Assembly (NCBI RefSeq): GCF_019443505.1
Contig: NZ_CP080377.1
Location: 1,674,001-1,738,000, forward strand
DNA length: 64,000 bases
Source of the DNA: Janthinobacterium sp. PAMC25594
GTDB taxonomy: Bacteria; Pseudomonadota; Gammaproteobacteria; Burkholderiales; Burkholderiaceae_D
Reading direction: 5' to 3'
Part shown: positions 27,654 to 35,908 of the stretch, one piece after another
Layout: the number at the start of each line of letters is the position of its first letter
Numbering within the stretch: position 1 is the first letter of the stretch
Notes under the pieces: model-generated
The model's input: the letters and a program-made list of their open reading frames with translations, nothing else
Told to the model about the DNA's origin: nothing
Database searches by the model: none
Made by a program: the position numbers and the translations under genes

Positions 27654-27682
27654 AAGTTGGGGATTATATAAGCGATTTCAAG
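27654..27682 (-). promoter_or_regulatory. Sigma-32 (RpoH) type heat-shock promoter of htpG
   Basis: Minus strand: -35 CTTGAAA (27676-27682), a 13-base spacer, and -10 CCCCAACTT (27654-27662), close to the RpoH consensus CTTGAAA-N13-CCCCATNTA. The spacer also holds TATAAT, so a housekeeping promoter may overlap. It lies about 40 bases before the htpG start. Confidence 0.75.
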
Positions 27683-27704
27683 GGCTCCCGTTTCACGCCG
27701 TGTC

Positions 27705-29138
27705 TTATCCCAGCGCGCGGTCGAAAAAGTCCCATACCCGCTCGTCCTGCACCGTGGCCAGGTTCAGGCGCATGCGGGTCGACGGCAGCTGGCGCGGCGA
27801 AAACAGACTGCCCGGCGCCAGCACCAGGCCTTCGGCCAGCGCCTTTTCGGCCAGCACATTCGTGTCGCAACCCGCATCGGTCCAGAGGAACATGCCGGCC
27901 GGCGCGGGATCGAAGCGCAGGCCGGCCCGCTCGGCGCGGCGGTAGGTCCCCTCGCGCACCTTGTCGAGCCGCGCGCGCAGCCGTTCCGCATGCTTGCGGT
28001 ACAAGCCTTGCGAGAGGATTTTATAGACGACGCGCTCGCCGATGTCGCTGGTGGTAAGCGTGGCGAGCATCTTGCGGTCGGCCAGCCGCTGCGCCCATTC
28101 AGGCGAGGTGGCGATGAAGCCCACGCGCAAGTTGGCCGCCAGGCTCTTGGAAAAGCCGCCCAGATAAATCACGCGGCGCAGCTGGTCCAGCGCGGCCAGG
28201 CGCGTGGCCGGCTGCACCTCGCCGCCCGGATGCATGTCGCAATAGATATCGTCTTCGACGACGAGGAAATCGTGCTGTTCGGCCAGGCGCAGCACCTGGA
28301 AAGCCTTGGCCGCCGACAGCGACGTCGAGCTGGGGTTGTGCAGCACCGAGTTGATCACGTACAGCCTGGGACGGTGCAGGGCCGCCAGCTCGGCCAGCAC
28401 GGCGATATCAGGGCCGTCGTTCAAGCGCGGGATGCCGATGACGTGCATGCCCATGGCGGCAAAGGCGCCAAACATCAGCCAATACGCGGGATCGTCGACG
28501 AAAATAGTCTCGCCAGGGCGGACAAACTCGCGCGCCACCAGGTCCAGCGCCTGCATCACACCCACCGTGGTAACGATCTGCTCGGGCGGACAGGCGATTT
28601 CCAGGCCCGCCAGTTTCAGCTGCAACTGCTGGCGCAGCGGCAGGAATCCCTGCGGCGATCCGTAACCGAGCAGCAGGCTGCCCGGCTGGCGGCTGACGTC
28701 GCGCAGGGCGCGCGCCACCAGGTCGCCATCGAGCCACTCGGCGGGCAGCATGCCGGTGCCGGGCGCGGGGATGACCGGCGTCTGGCGGAACATGTTACGG
28801 ATCAGCCAAACCACGTCCATCGGCTGCGCCGCCGCGTCCTGCGCGCCGGTGGGCGGCGTCGGCGTGTTCAGCGGCGAGCGCTCGCGCACGAAAAATCCCG
28901 CGCCGCGCCGCGATTCGAGGTAGCCGCGCGCCACCAGCTTGTCGTAGCTGGCCACCACCGTGGCGCACGACACGCTCAGGCTGGCGGCGCACTGGCGGAT
29001 CGAGGGCATGCGCGCGCCGCCGCGCAGCAGCTTGTCGTCGATGCGCGCCGCCAGCGAACGCGCGATCTGGTCGATCAGGGTTTCGCCCGAAGTGCGCGAC
29101 AGCAAGGGCAGGGATGGAGAGGCGAGTGTATTGCTCAT
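27705..29138 (-). CDS. MocR-type regulator (GntR HTH fused to aminotransferase domain)
   Basis: A 477-residue transcription factor. Residues about 20-90 form the winged helix (ARMPSIRQCAASLSVSCATVVASYDKLVARGYLESRRGAGFFV), followed by a linker and a fold-type I PLP domain with NSVLHNPSSTSL and the cofactor lysine in YLGGFSKSLAANLRVGF. MocR proteins usually sense PLP or an amino compound and control a neighbouring, often divergent gene; here that is the EamA transporter 133 bases away. ACAGTA-type motifs in between are candidate sites. Confidence 0.92.
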   Translation of the reverse strand: MSNTLASPSLPLLSRTSGETLIDQIARSLAARIDDKLLRGGARMPSIRQCAASLSVSCATVVASYDKLVARGYLESRRGAGFFVRERSPLNTPTPPTGAQDAAAQPMDVVWLIRNMFRQTPVIPAPGTGMLPAEWLDGDLVARALRDVSRQPGSLLLGYGSPQGFLPLRQQLQLKLAGLEIACPPEQIVTTVGVMQALDLVAREFVRPGETIFVDDPAYWLMFGAFAAMGMHVIGIPRLNDGPDIAVLAELAALHRPRLYVINSVLHNPSSTSLSAAKAFQVLRLAEQHDFLVVEDDIYCDMHPGGEVQPATRLAALDQLRRVIYLGGFSKSLAANLRVGFIATSPEWAQRLADRKMLATLTTSDIGERVVYKILSQGLYRKHAERLRARLDKVREGTYRRAERAGLRFDPAPAGMFLWTDAGCDTNVLAEKALAEGLVLAPGSLFSPRQLPSTRMRLNLATVQDERVWDFFDRALG

Positions 29139-29147
29139 ATGACCATG

Positions 29148-29216
29148 ACAGTATGTGAAATTATGCGTGGAAGTGTATTTTTACTGTATTGCTATTCACC
29201 TCTAGGATAGCAGTAC
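29148..29216. promoter_or_regulatory. Candidate MocR operator region
   Basis: In the 133-bp divergent region, ACAGTA (29148-29153) and TACTGT (29182-29187) form an inverted pair, and a further CAGTAC lies at 29211-29216, part of a second imperfect inverted repeat with GCTAT/ATAGC. Repeated half-sites are typical for MocR-controlled promoters; the assignment is by position. Confidence 0.4.
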
Positions 29217-29271
29217 GGGGCGGATTGATCCACCCCGCCCATTGACCCACACCACCCGTACCAGGACAGCC

Positions 29272-30183
29272 ATGCCATCGCCCGCCACCACTTCCCCCAG
29301 CTCCCTCCCGCGCCTCGGCGCCGACCGCACAGGCCTGCTGCTGGGCCTCATCGCCGTCGCCCTCTTCAGCCTGACCCTGCCTTTTACGCGCCTGGCGGTG
29401 GCGGAACTCGACCCCACCTTTGTCGCCCTGGGCCGCGCCTTGGTGGCCGCCTGCCTGGCCGGCCTGTGGCTATGGCAGCAGCGGGCGCCGTTGCCGCGGC
29501 GCGAGCAATGGCTGCCGCTGGCGCTTGTATCGCTGGGCTGCGTGCTGGGTTTCCCCTGGCTGACGTCGATCGCCATGCGCAGCCTGCCCGCCTCGCACGG
29601 CGCCGTGCTGGTGGGTATTTTGCCGCTGGCCACCGCCGTATTTGCCGTGCTGCGCGGCAAGGAACGTCCATCGCCGGGATTCTGGCTGATGGCCCTGCTC
29701 GGCACGGCGCTGGTGGTGGCGTTCGCGCTGCGCCAGGGCGGCGGCAGCTTCCACCTGGCCGACTGGCTGATGTTCGCCGCCGTGCTGCTGGGCGCCCTCG
29801 GTTATGCGGAAGGCGGACGCCTGGCGCAAGCCATGCCGGGCCAGCATGTGATTTCCTGGGCGCTGCTGCTGGCCATGCCTTTTGTCTTGCCCGTGGTGCT
29901 GTGGAACGCCTGGCCGCAGCGCGCGCTGATGGCGCAGGCCAGCGGCGCGGCCTGGCTGGGCTTTGCCTACATCTCCGTGTTTTCCATGTTTATCGGCTTC
30001 TTTTTCTGGTACCGGGGCATGGCGCTGGGCGGCGTGGCGCGCGTGGGACAGACGCAGTTGCTGCAGCCTTTCCTCACGCTGCTGGGCGCGGCCGTGCTGC
30101 TGCACGAGCCACTGACGGGCGAAAGCCTGCTGTTTGCCGGCGCCGTGATTGCCGTCGTGGCCATCGGACGCAAGCTGAAGTAA
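29272..30183 (+). CDS. EamA/DMT-family transporter
   Basis: A 303-residue inner-membrane protein with ten hydrophobic helices in two EamA halves (LLLGLIAVALFSLTLPFTRLAVAELDPTFVALGRALVA and the second near VISWALLLAMPFVL). This family mostly exports amino acids or metabolites. The ATG at 29272 has AGGAC upstream and removes an unlikely Thr/Arg-rich extension. It is divergent from the MocR regulator, which probably controls it, and the PLP theme suggests an amino compound as substrate. Confidence 0.9.
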   Translation: MPSPATTSPSSLPRLGADRTGLLLGLIAVALFSLTLPFTRLAVAELDPTFVALGRALVAACLAGLWLWQQRAPLPRREQWLPLALVSLGCVLGFPWLTSIAMRSLPASHGAVLVGILPLATAVFAVLRGKERPSPGFWLMALLGTALVVAFALRQGGGSFHLADWLMFAAVLLGALGYAEGGRLAQAMPGQHVISWALLLAMPFVLPVVLWNAWPQRALMAQASGAAWLGFAYISVFSMFIGFFFWYRGMALGGVARVGQTQLLQPFLTLLGAAVLLHEPLTGESLLFAGAVIAVVAIGRKLK

Positions 30184-30359
30184 GGTTCCCTGACGCCCAT
30201 TTGCAACGCCCTTGTGCGTGCGGATGGGCAGAGCGGCGTGCAAGCCGTACAATACCGCAGCACCATGGCGACGCCTATCCGGCGCCGCTTGCGCACGCAC
30301 CGCCACAAGCGGGCCAACAAATCCAGCCGGCGCAGCTCGGCATCTTCTGTGAGACTCGT

Positions 30360-31553
30360 ATGAAAATTGAAAATCCGAATCCGATCCAATGGCGCTTTGC
30401 CGAACGCGCGGAACAGCTGCAAAGCTCGTTCATCCGCGAAATCCTGAAGATCACGCAGCGTCCCGAGATCATCTCGTTTGCCGGCGGCCTGCCCTCGCCC
30501 GCCACCTTCCCCGTGGAAGAAATGAAGACCGCCTTCGACAAGGTCCTGTCGAACAATGGCAAGGTGGCCCTGCAATACGGCCCCACCGACGGTTACCTGC
30601 CGCTGCGCCAGTGGATCGCCGACTCGCTCTCCGGCAATGGCAGCACCATCCTGCCCGAGCAAGTGCTGATGACGTCCGGCTCGCAGCAGGCGCTGGACTT
30701 GCTGGGCAAGGTCCTGATCGACGAAGGCAGCCGCGTGCTGGTGGAAACCCCCAGCTACCTGGGCGCGCTGCAGGCGTTTTCCGTCTACCGTCCCGAATTC
30801 GTTTCCGTCGACACCGATGACGAAGGCCTGGTGCCGTCGTCGATCGACCCCGTCGCCGATGGCGCGCGCCTGTTGTACGCGCTGCCGAACTTCCAGAACC
30901 CGACGGGCCGCAGCCTGTCCGTGGCGCGCCGCGTGGAACTGGTGGAAACCTGCGCCCGCCACGGCCTGCCGCTGATCGAGGATGATCCGTACGGCGCCCT
31001 GAGCTACAGCGGCGAGCCGTATCCGAAGATGATCAACATGAATCCGGACGGCGTCATCTACATGGGTTCGTTCTCGAAAGTGCTCACGCCCGGCATCCGC
31101 CTCGGCTACGTGGTGGCCCCGCCGCCGCTGGTACGCCGCCTGGAACTGGCCAAGCAGGCGGCCGACCTGCACACGTCGCAGCTGACGCAGATGGTGGTGC
31201 ATGAAGTGATCAAGGACGGCTTCCTGGAGCGGCACATCCCCAGCATCCGCAGCCTGTACGGCAACCAGTGCCAGGCCATGCTGTCGGCGCTGGAAGAGCA
31301 CTTCCCGGCCGGCGTCACCTGGACCAAACCGGAAGGCGGCATGTTCATCTGGGTCACCCTGCCGAAACACATCGACGCGATGCAACTGCTCGATGAAGCC
31401 ATCGCCAACAAGGTCGCCTTCGTGCCGGGCGCGCCGTTCTATGCGAACACGCCGGAAACGCACACCTTGCGCCTGTCGTTCGTCACGGTGCCGCCGGAAC
31501 GCATCCGCGAGGGCATCGCCATCCTGGGCAAACTGATCGCCGCAAAAATGTAA
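30360..31553 (+). CDS. PLP-dependent aminotransferase (class I/II)
   Basis: A 397-residue fold-type I aminotransferase without a DNA-binding domain. SFAGGLPSPATFP (39-51), ALQYGPTDGYLPLR (70-83), the PNFQNPTGR segment and the Schiff-base lysine K240 (MGSFSKVLTPGIRLGY) place it with the 2-aminoadipate/AAT-like group related to MocR domains. The amino donor is not predictable. The start is the ATG at 30360, 176 bases after the EamA gene; whether it is cotranscribed is unclear. Confidence 0.92.
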   Translation: MKIENPNPIQWRFAERAEQLQSSFIREILKITQRPEIISFAGGLPSPATFPVEEMKTAFDKVLSNNGKVALQYGPTDGYLPLRQWIADSLSGNGSTILPEQVLMTSGSQQALDLLGKVLIDEGSRVLVETPSYLGALQAFSVYRPEFVSVDTDDEGLVPSSIDPVADGARLLYALPNFQNPTGRSLSVARRVELVETCARHGLPLIEDDPYGALSYSGEPYPKMINMNPDGVIYMGSFSKVLTPGIRLGYVVAPPPLVRRLELAKQAADLHTSQLTQMVVHEVIKDGFLERHIPSIRSLYGNQCQAMLSALEEHFPAGVTWTKPEGGMFIWVTLPKHIDAMQLLDEAIANKVAFVPGAPFYANTPETHTLRLSFVTVPPERIREGIAILGKLIAAKM

Positions 31554-31564
31554 TTGCGCTCTTC

Positions 31565-31586
31565 ACGCCCCGCCTGCGCGGGGCGT
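31565..31586 (+). terminator. Hairpin after the aminotransferase gene
   Basis: Perfect 9-bp stem ACGCCCCGC / GCGGGGCGT with a CTGC loop, 11 bases after the stop. There is no T-run, so intrinsic termination would be weak. Confidence 0.5.
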
Positions 31587-31662
31587 GTCATCGCTGCCCC
31601 AGCGCCAACGGGCACGCCGCTCTCCGCCCAAAAACCGCCTTCGCGACAGCAACCGCGTGTAT

Positions 31663-31689
31663 TTATTCTTAAAAATAGTATAAGAATAA
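31663..31689. promoter_or_regulatory. AT-rich palindrome upstream of the GGDEF gene
   Basis: TTATTCTTA (31663-31671) and TAAGAATAA (31681-31689) form a perfect 9-bp inverted repeat around nine bases, in a local AT-rich patch 150 bases before the REC-PAS-GGDEF gene. This could be an operator. The rest of 31587-31841 shows nothing recognisable. Confidence 0.4.
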
Positions 31690-31841
31690 TATTTTCCCAG
31701 CTCCCACAGCATCGATTTTTCCACCCAAAAAATTGGCAAAGCGGTATGATTTGACCGCTGTATCCGATTTGAACCCGGTCAGCATCACGGAAAATGCAGC
31801 AAACGCTGGCAGCGCAGAGTACATCGAGAAGGCCGGAAGCA

Positions 31842-33200
31842 ATGAGTCCAGGCAGTGTGGAGCATTCCCAGCGGCGCAACGCCGCCATTTTGATTGTCGA
31901 CGATGCGCCAGCCAACCTTGAGCTGCTGCGCAAGCTGATGAGCGAACAGGGTTATCAAACCTATGTCGCCACGTCCGGTGAGCGGGCGCTGGCGATCGCC
32001 CAGCGTGCCCATCCCGACCTGATCCTGCTCGACGTGCTGATGCCGGACATGGATGGCATCGAAACCTGCCGCCGCCTCAAGCAGCATCCGCTGACGCAGG
32101 GTATTCCCGTCATCTTCATGAGCGCCAGGACGGAGACGGAAGACGTGGTGGCCGGTTTCGACTGCGGCGCCGTCGACTACATCAGCAAACCGCTGCGCAT
32201 GGCCGAAGTGTGCGCGCGCGTGCGCGCCCAGCTGCACATCCGCAGCAGCAATGAAACCCAGCAGGAGCAGGCCGAGCGCCTGCGCACCATCGTCAACAAC
32301 ATGGCCGAGGGCTTGCTGATCATCGAGGCGGACGGGCGCATCCAGTACACCAACCCGGCCTGCGACCAGTACCTGGGCTACCGCGAAAACGAATTGGCCG
32401 GACGCTCGATCGCTGAACTGCTCAGCCCCCTGGTGACGCAGGAATACCTCGATTACTTCAGCATGTACGCCGCCAATCCGGAAAAAGCGCACAACCACGG
32501 CACGCGCGAAGTGGTGATCCGCCACCGCACCGGCGCGGCGCTGAGCATGGACCTGACGCTGACACCCATGTATCTGCGCCAGCCCCTGTATATCGGCCTG
32601 CTGCACGACATCACGCACCACAAGCAGTCGGAAGACGCGCTGCAGCGCGCCGCCTATCTCGATCCGCTGACAAAAATAGCCAACCGCCGGCATTTCGACA
32701 GTTTCCTGGAAAAAGAGTGGCAGCGCGCCGTGCGCGGCGGCGGAGCCCTGTCGCTGGTGGTGCTCGACGTCGACCACTTCAAGCTGTACAACGACAGCCT
32801 GGGCCACCCGGCCGGCGACAGCTGCCTGCAGCAGGTGGCGCAAGCCATCGCCTCGCATGCCGCCCGCCCTGGCGACCTGGCAGCCCGCTACGGCGGCGAG
32901 GAATTCGTCATGCTGCTCGCCGACACGGATGCCGACGGCGCCCTGCATCTGGCCGAAGCCATCCGCATGCACATCGAAGCACTGCAGCTGCCGCACCCGC
33001 GCTCCGCCACCTCGCCGTGGATCACCGTCAGCATCGGCGTGGCGACCATCCACCCGCACCAGCTGGACGACCGCGAAGCCCTGTTCGTCGCCGCCGACCG
33101 CGCCCTGTACGTGGCCAAGGAAGCGGGCCGCAACCAGGTGCGCGCCACGCACTCGGGCAGCACGGCATGGAAAACGGTCAAGGCGTTGGTACTGCGTTAA
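31842..33200 (+). CDS. Response regulator with PAS and GGDEF domains (diguanylate cyclase)
   Basis: A 452-residue protein: receiver at about 14-130 with phospho-acceptor D64 (ILLDVLMPDMDG) and K116, PAS sensor at about 145-260, and GGDEF domain from about 270 with the active-site motif GGEEF (351-355). An allosteric inhibitory site RxxD (RPGD, 342-345) lies five residues before it, so it likely makes c-di-GMP from GTP under product control. The ATG with GGAAG upstream was chosen. No partner histidine kinase gene is adjacent. Confidence 0.95.
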   Translation: MSPGSVEHSQRRNAAILIVDDAPANLELLRKLMSEQGYQTYVATSGERALAIAQRAHPDLILLDVLMPDMDGIETCRRLKQHPLTQGIPVIFMSARTETEDVVAGFDCGAVDYISKPLRMAEVCARVRAQLHIRSSNETQQEQAERLRTIVNNMAEGLLIIEADGRIQYTNPACDQYLGYRENELAGRSIAELLSPLVTQEYLDYFSMYAANPEKAHNHGTREVVIRHRTGAALSMDLTLTPMYLRQPLYIGLLHDITHHKQSEDALQRAAYLDPLTKIANRRHFDSFLEKEWQRAVRGGGALSLVVLDVDHFKLYNDSLGHPAGDSCLQQVAQAIASHAARPGDLAARYGGEEFVMLLADTDADGALHLAEAIRMHIEALQLPHPRSATSPWITVSIGVATIHPHQLDDREALFVAADRALYVAKEAGRNQVRATHSGSTAWKTVKALVLR

Positions 33201-33272
33201 CAGGGAAGTTCAACGAAACATGTCGCGAACCAGGAGTAGACCCACGCCCCAAACAAAGGCACCCCGGGCCAA

Positions 33273-33386
33273 GCGGGCCTGAAAAATGTCGAGGGCAAGG
33301 CGCAGCGACGCAGACAGTACGCAAGTACGGCAAGGAAGCTGCAACGCCGCCATCGGCATTTTCTCAGGCCCGCGTCTCAGGCCCGC
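33273..33386. repeat. Structured 100-bp inverted-repeat element
   Basis: GCGGGCCTGAAAAATG (33273-33288) pairs with CATTTTCTCAGGCCCGC (33357-33373), and TCAGGCCCGC is repeated at 33377-33386. Inside are GTAC-GCAA-GTAC and a further pair GGCGCAGC / GCTGCAACGCC. No reading frame is apparent. It sits between the convergent GGDEF and TonB-receptor genes, so it could end transcription, or be a small mobile or RNA-like repeat. Confidence 0.55.
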
Positions 33387-33401
33387 CATTCTTAAAATTA
33401 A

Positions 33402-35663
33402 TCAAAACTTACGTGACACGCTCAGCTTCGCATTGCGCCCCACGCCGGTCACCGCTTCACTCAGATACGGCATGTAGTGGCGGTTGAAGACATTATCGAC
33501 CGCCAGCCGCACCTCCGTGCCGCGCCACACGCCCTGTTTGCCATTCCACGACGCGAACAAGGTGTGCAGCGCATAGCCCTTCGATGGCGGCAGGCGGTAC
33601 ACGCTGCCCACGGGCAGCACGCGCTCCTGCTTCGCCACGAAGCGACCCTGCCAGCCGATGCTGGCACCCAGGTCGGGCAAGCGCCAGCCCAGGCCCGCCA
33701 TCAGTTTGTCCGGCGCAATCGTCGACACGGGTTCGTCCTGACCCCACGGGTCGCGCTGGGTACCGCTGCGCGTGCCGCGCTGCTTCGACAGCGAGGCGCT
33801 GGCAAACAGGCGCGGCGCGTTGTAGTAGGACTCGACCTCCACGCCCTGCGTGCGGAAACCGGCCAGGTTGCGGTAGTCGGACAGCGCCGGCGGCACCTTG
33901 CCCGATCCCGGCTCGTAGCCTTCGACCAGCACGCCCAGGCGCGGGCCGATATTGTCGCTGACGCGATTGCGGTAGACCGTCAGGCGCAGCTGCGCGTCGT
34001 CGCGCTCCATGAACACGTTCTGGCGGTGCAGCATGACACCCGCGCGCACGGCCGTCACGCGCTCGACGGCCAGGTTGCGGCTGGTAGCCGGCGTCGATGA
34101 ACCGAGGCGCGGCGACACATAATATTCATTCGAATACATCTCGTCGATGGTCGGCGCGCGCCAGGTGCGGCTCAAGTCGCCGAACAAGGCCAGCGTGCTG
34201 GACGCCTTCCAGAACAGGCCCAGGCGGGGCGACCAGTCTTCGTGGGCCTTTTCGCTGAAGTCGTGACCGGCCGCCGCCAGCGGGCTGTTGTAGCGCGATG
34301 CCTTGTTCGGCACGCCCTCGGAGACGACCCGGTCATGGCGCAGCGCCGCCGTCAGCGTCAGGTCGCCATACGTCATCGCATCCTGCAGATACAGGCCCGT
34401 GGTTTCCTGGCGCCCGGCCGGCATGTAATAGGGCTGGAAGTAGCCATAGTTATAGCTGGGATCCTTCAGCGCCGTCGACGACGGGTAGTACATCAGGGTA
34501 TCGCGCACATTCTTGTGCCACTGCAGGCCCGTTTGCAGCACGTGCGACACGGCACCCGTCGCAAACACGCTCTCATTGCGCACCTCCGCGATGCGGTCCA
34601 CGTACGAAGCCCAGCTCTCGTTGCCCAGCGAACCCAGATAGGAACCGAGTGAAGCGGACGGCAGGCGCTGGTCATGCTGGTCCGTGTGCGAATAGCCGGC
34701 GCTGGCCGTCAGCTTGATCCACGGATTGTCTTGTGGCGCATACTGCCACTTCACGGAAACCGTGTCGTCGTCCTGGTCGCGGTACACGGCCTTGCGCCGC
34801 CACGCCTCTTCCAGTCCATATTTTTTGATTTCCGCCTCGGTCGGCGTGGGCACGTCTTCGCCCATGGCGGCGAACGGCCCCCAGCCCGAACTGCCGCTCT
34901 TCATCGCCGTCAGGGTCAGCAGTTGCTCCGGCGTCAGCCGGATATTCAGTTTCGCCAGGCTCGATGGCGCGTCGATGGCGGAGAAGCGGAATGGCTTGCC
35001 ATCGGGTTTGCGCAAATCATCAGACTTGCGCCGCGTGGTAAAGGCCATCGCATCGAAGCGACCATCTGCGCTGCGGCCATACACGGCCACGGTGGCGTCG
35101 TTTTCGCCATTGTTCGAATGGCGCGAATACTTCAGCATGGCGCCCACGCTCTCGCCGCCTTCCAGCAAGTCTTGCGCATCCTTGGTCTCGACCGTGATGA
35201 CGCCGCCGAAGCCGCCGTTGCCGTACAAGCTCGTATGCGCGCCCTTGTTCACCTCGATCTGCTTGATCAGTTCCGGTTCGATGAAGATGGAGCCCTGGCG
35301 GTATTTCTCGAAGCCCTTGGGCACGCCGTCGAGGATGACTTTCACGTCCTGCACTTTATTGAAGCCCCAGATATTGAGGCTCTGGCCGCTGGGACGGGCC
35401 GTACCGGCCAGGTCCACGCCGGGCAGGGTGTCGAGCAGCGAGGCGACGTTGTCGGCCTGCTGGCGTTCGATGTCGGCGCTGTTGATGTACGAGCGCCCTG
35501 CCGTGCCGGCGCTGATGGCGTCGCCAAACACGCTGATGGCGGGCATCTGCACGGCATCGGCCTTGTCGGCCATCGCCGCCGCCCACGCAGGGCCCTGCGC
35601 GCCGCCCAATGCCAGCGCCAGCGCGGCGGCCAGCGGGGTCAATCGTTGTTTGCTGCTCTTCAT
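33402..35663 (-). CDS. TonB-dependent outer-membrane receptor, heme/hemoglobin type
   Basis: A 753-residue outer-membrane receptor: signal peptide (1-28), plug domain (about 40-165, with GGFGGVITVET), then a 22-strand barrel ending in a C-terminal Phe (LSVSRKF). WRAPTIDEMY (501-510) resembles the FRAP-type motif of heme and hemoglobin receptors, which is why that substrate class is suggested; a siderophore is still possible. A Fur-like box lies about 220 bases upstream, in keeping with iron control. No transport partners (ABC, TonB) are adjacent. Confidence 0.85.
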   Translation of the reverse strand: MKSSKQRLTPLAAALALALGGAQGPAWAAAMADKADAVQMPAISVFGDAISAGTAGRSYINSADIERQQADNVASLLDTLPGVDLAGTARPSGQSLNIWGFNKVQDVKVILDGVPKGFEKYRQGSIFIEPELIKQIEVNKGAHTSLYGNGGFGGVITVETKDAQDLLEGGESVGAMLKYSRHSNNGENDATVAVYGRSADGRFDAMAFTTRRKSDDLRKPDGKPFRFSAIDAPSSLAKLNIRLTPEQLLTLTAMKSGSSGWGPFAAMGEDVPTPTEAEIKKYGLEEAWRRKAVYRDQDDDTVSVKWQYAPQDNPWIKLTASAGYSHTDQHDQRLPSASLGSYLGSLGNESWASYVDRIAEVRNESVFATGAVSHVLQTGLQWHKNVRDTLMYYPSSTALKDPSYNYGYFQPYYMPAGRQETTGLYLQDAMTYGDLTLTAALRHDRVVSEGVPNKASRYNSPLAAAGHDFSEKAHEDWSPRLGLFWKASSTLALFGDLSRTWRAPTIDEMYSNEYYVSPRLGSSTPATSRNLAVERVTAVRAGVMLHRQNVFMERDDAQLRLTVYRNRVSDNIGPRLGVLVEGYEPGSGKVPPALSDYRNLAGFRTQGVEVESYYNAPRLFASASLSKQRGTRSGTQRDPWGQDEPVSTIAPDKLMAGLGWRLPDLGASIGWQGRFVAKQERVLPVGSVYRLPPSKGYALHTLFASWNGKQGVWRGTEVRLAVDNVFNRHYMPYLSEAVTGVGRNAKLSVSRKF

Positions 35664-35875
35664 CGCTATCCTTGCCTGGGTTTGCTACTTCATGCTTGTG
35701 GAATGAAAAAACGCTGGGCAGAGGACAGGCGGTGCACGATCAAGCGGCGGCGTTGACGCAAGCGTTGCGGCGGAACCCTGCCCGCGCGGACACGCCGCCA
35801 GCGCATGGCCGGCGGCGCACTGCAGTCACCGGGATAAGTTGCCTTAGTGAAATGCGGAATACATCATATATCGGA

Positions 35876-35890
35876 TGCGAATGATTCGCA
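35876..35890. promoter_or_regulatory. Fur-like box
   Basis: TGCGAATGATTCGCA, a perfect 7-1-7 palindrome containing the AATGATT core of Fur sites. It lies upstream of the TonB-dependent receptor and just after the FGGY kinase gene, so the receptor is the likely target. Confidence 0.6.
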
Positions 35891-35908
35891 ATACGATTTA
35901 ATGAGTAG

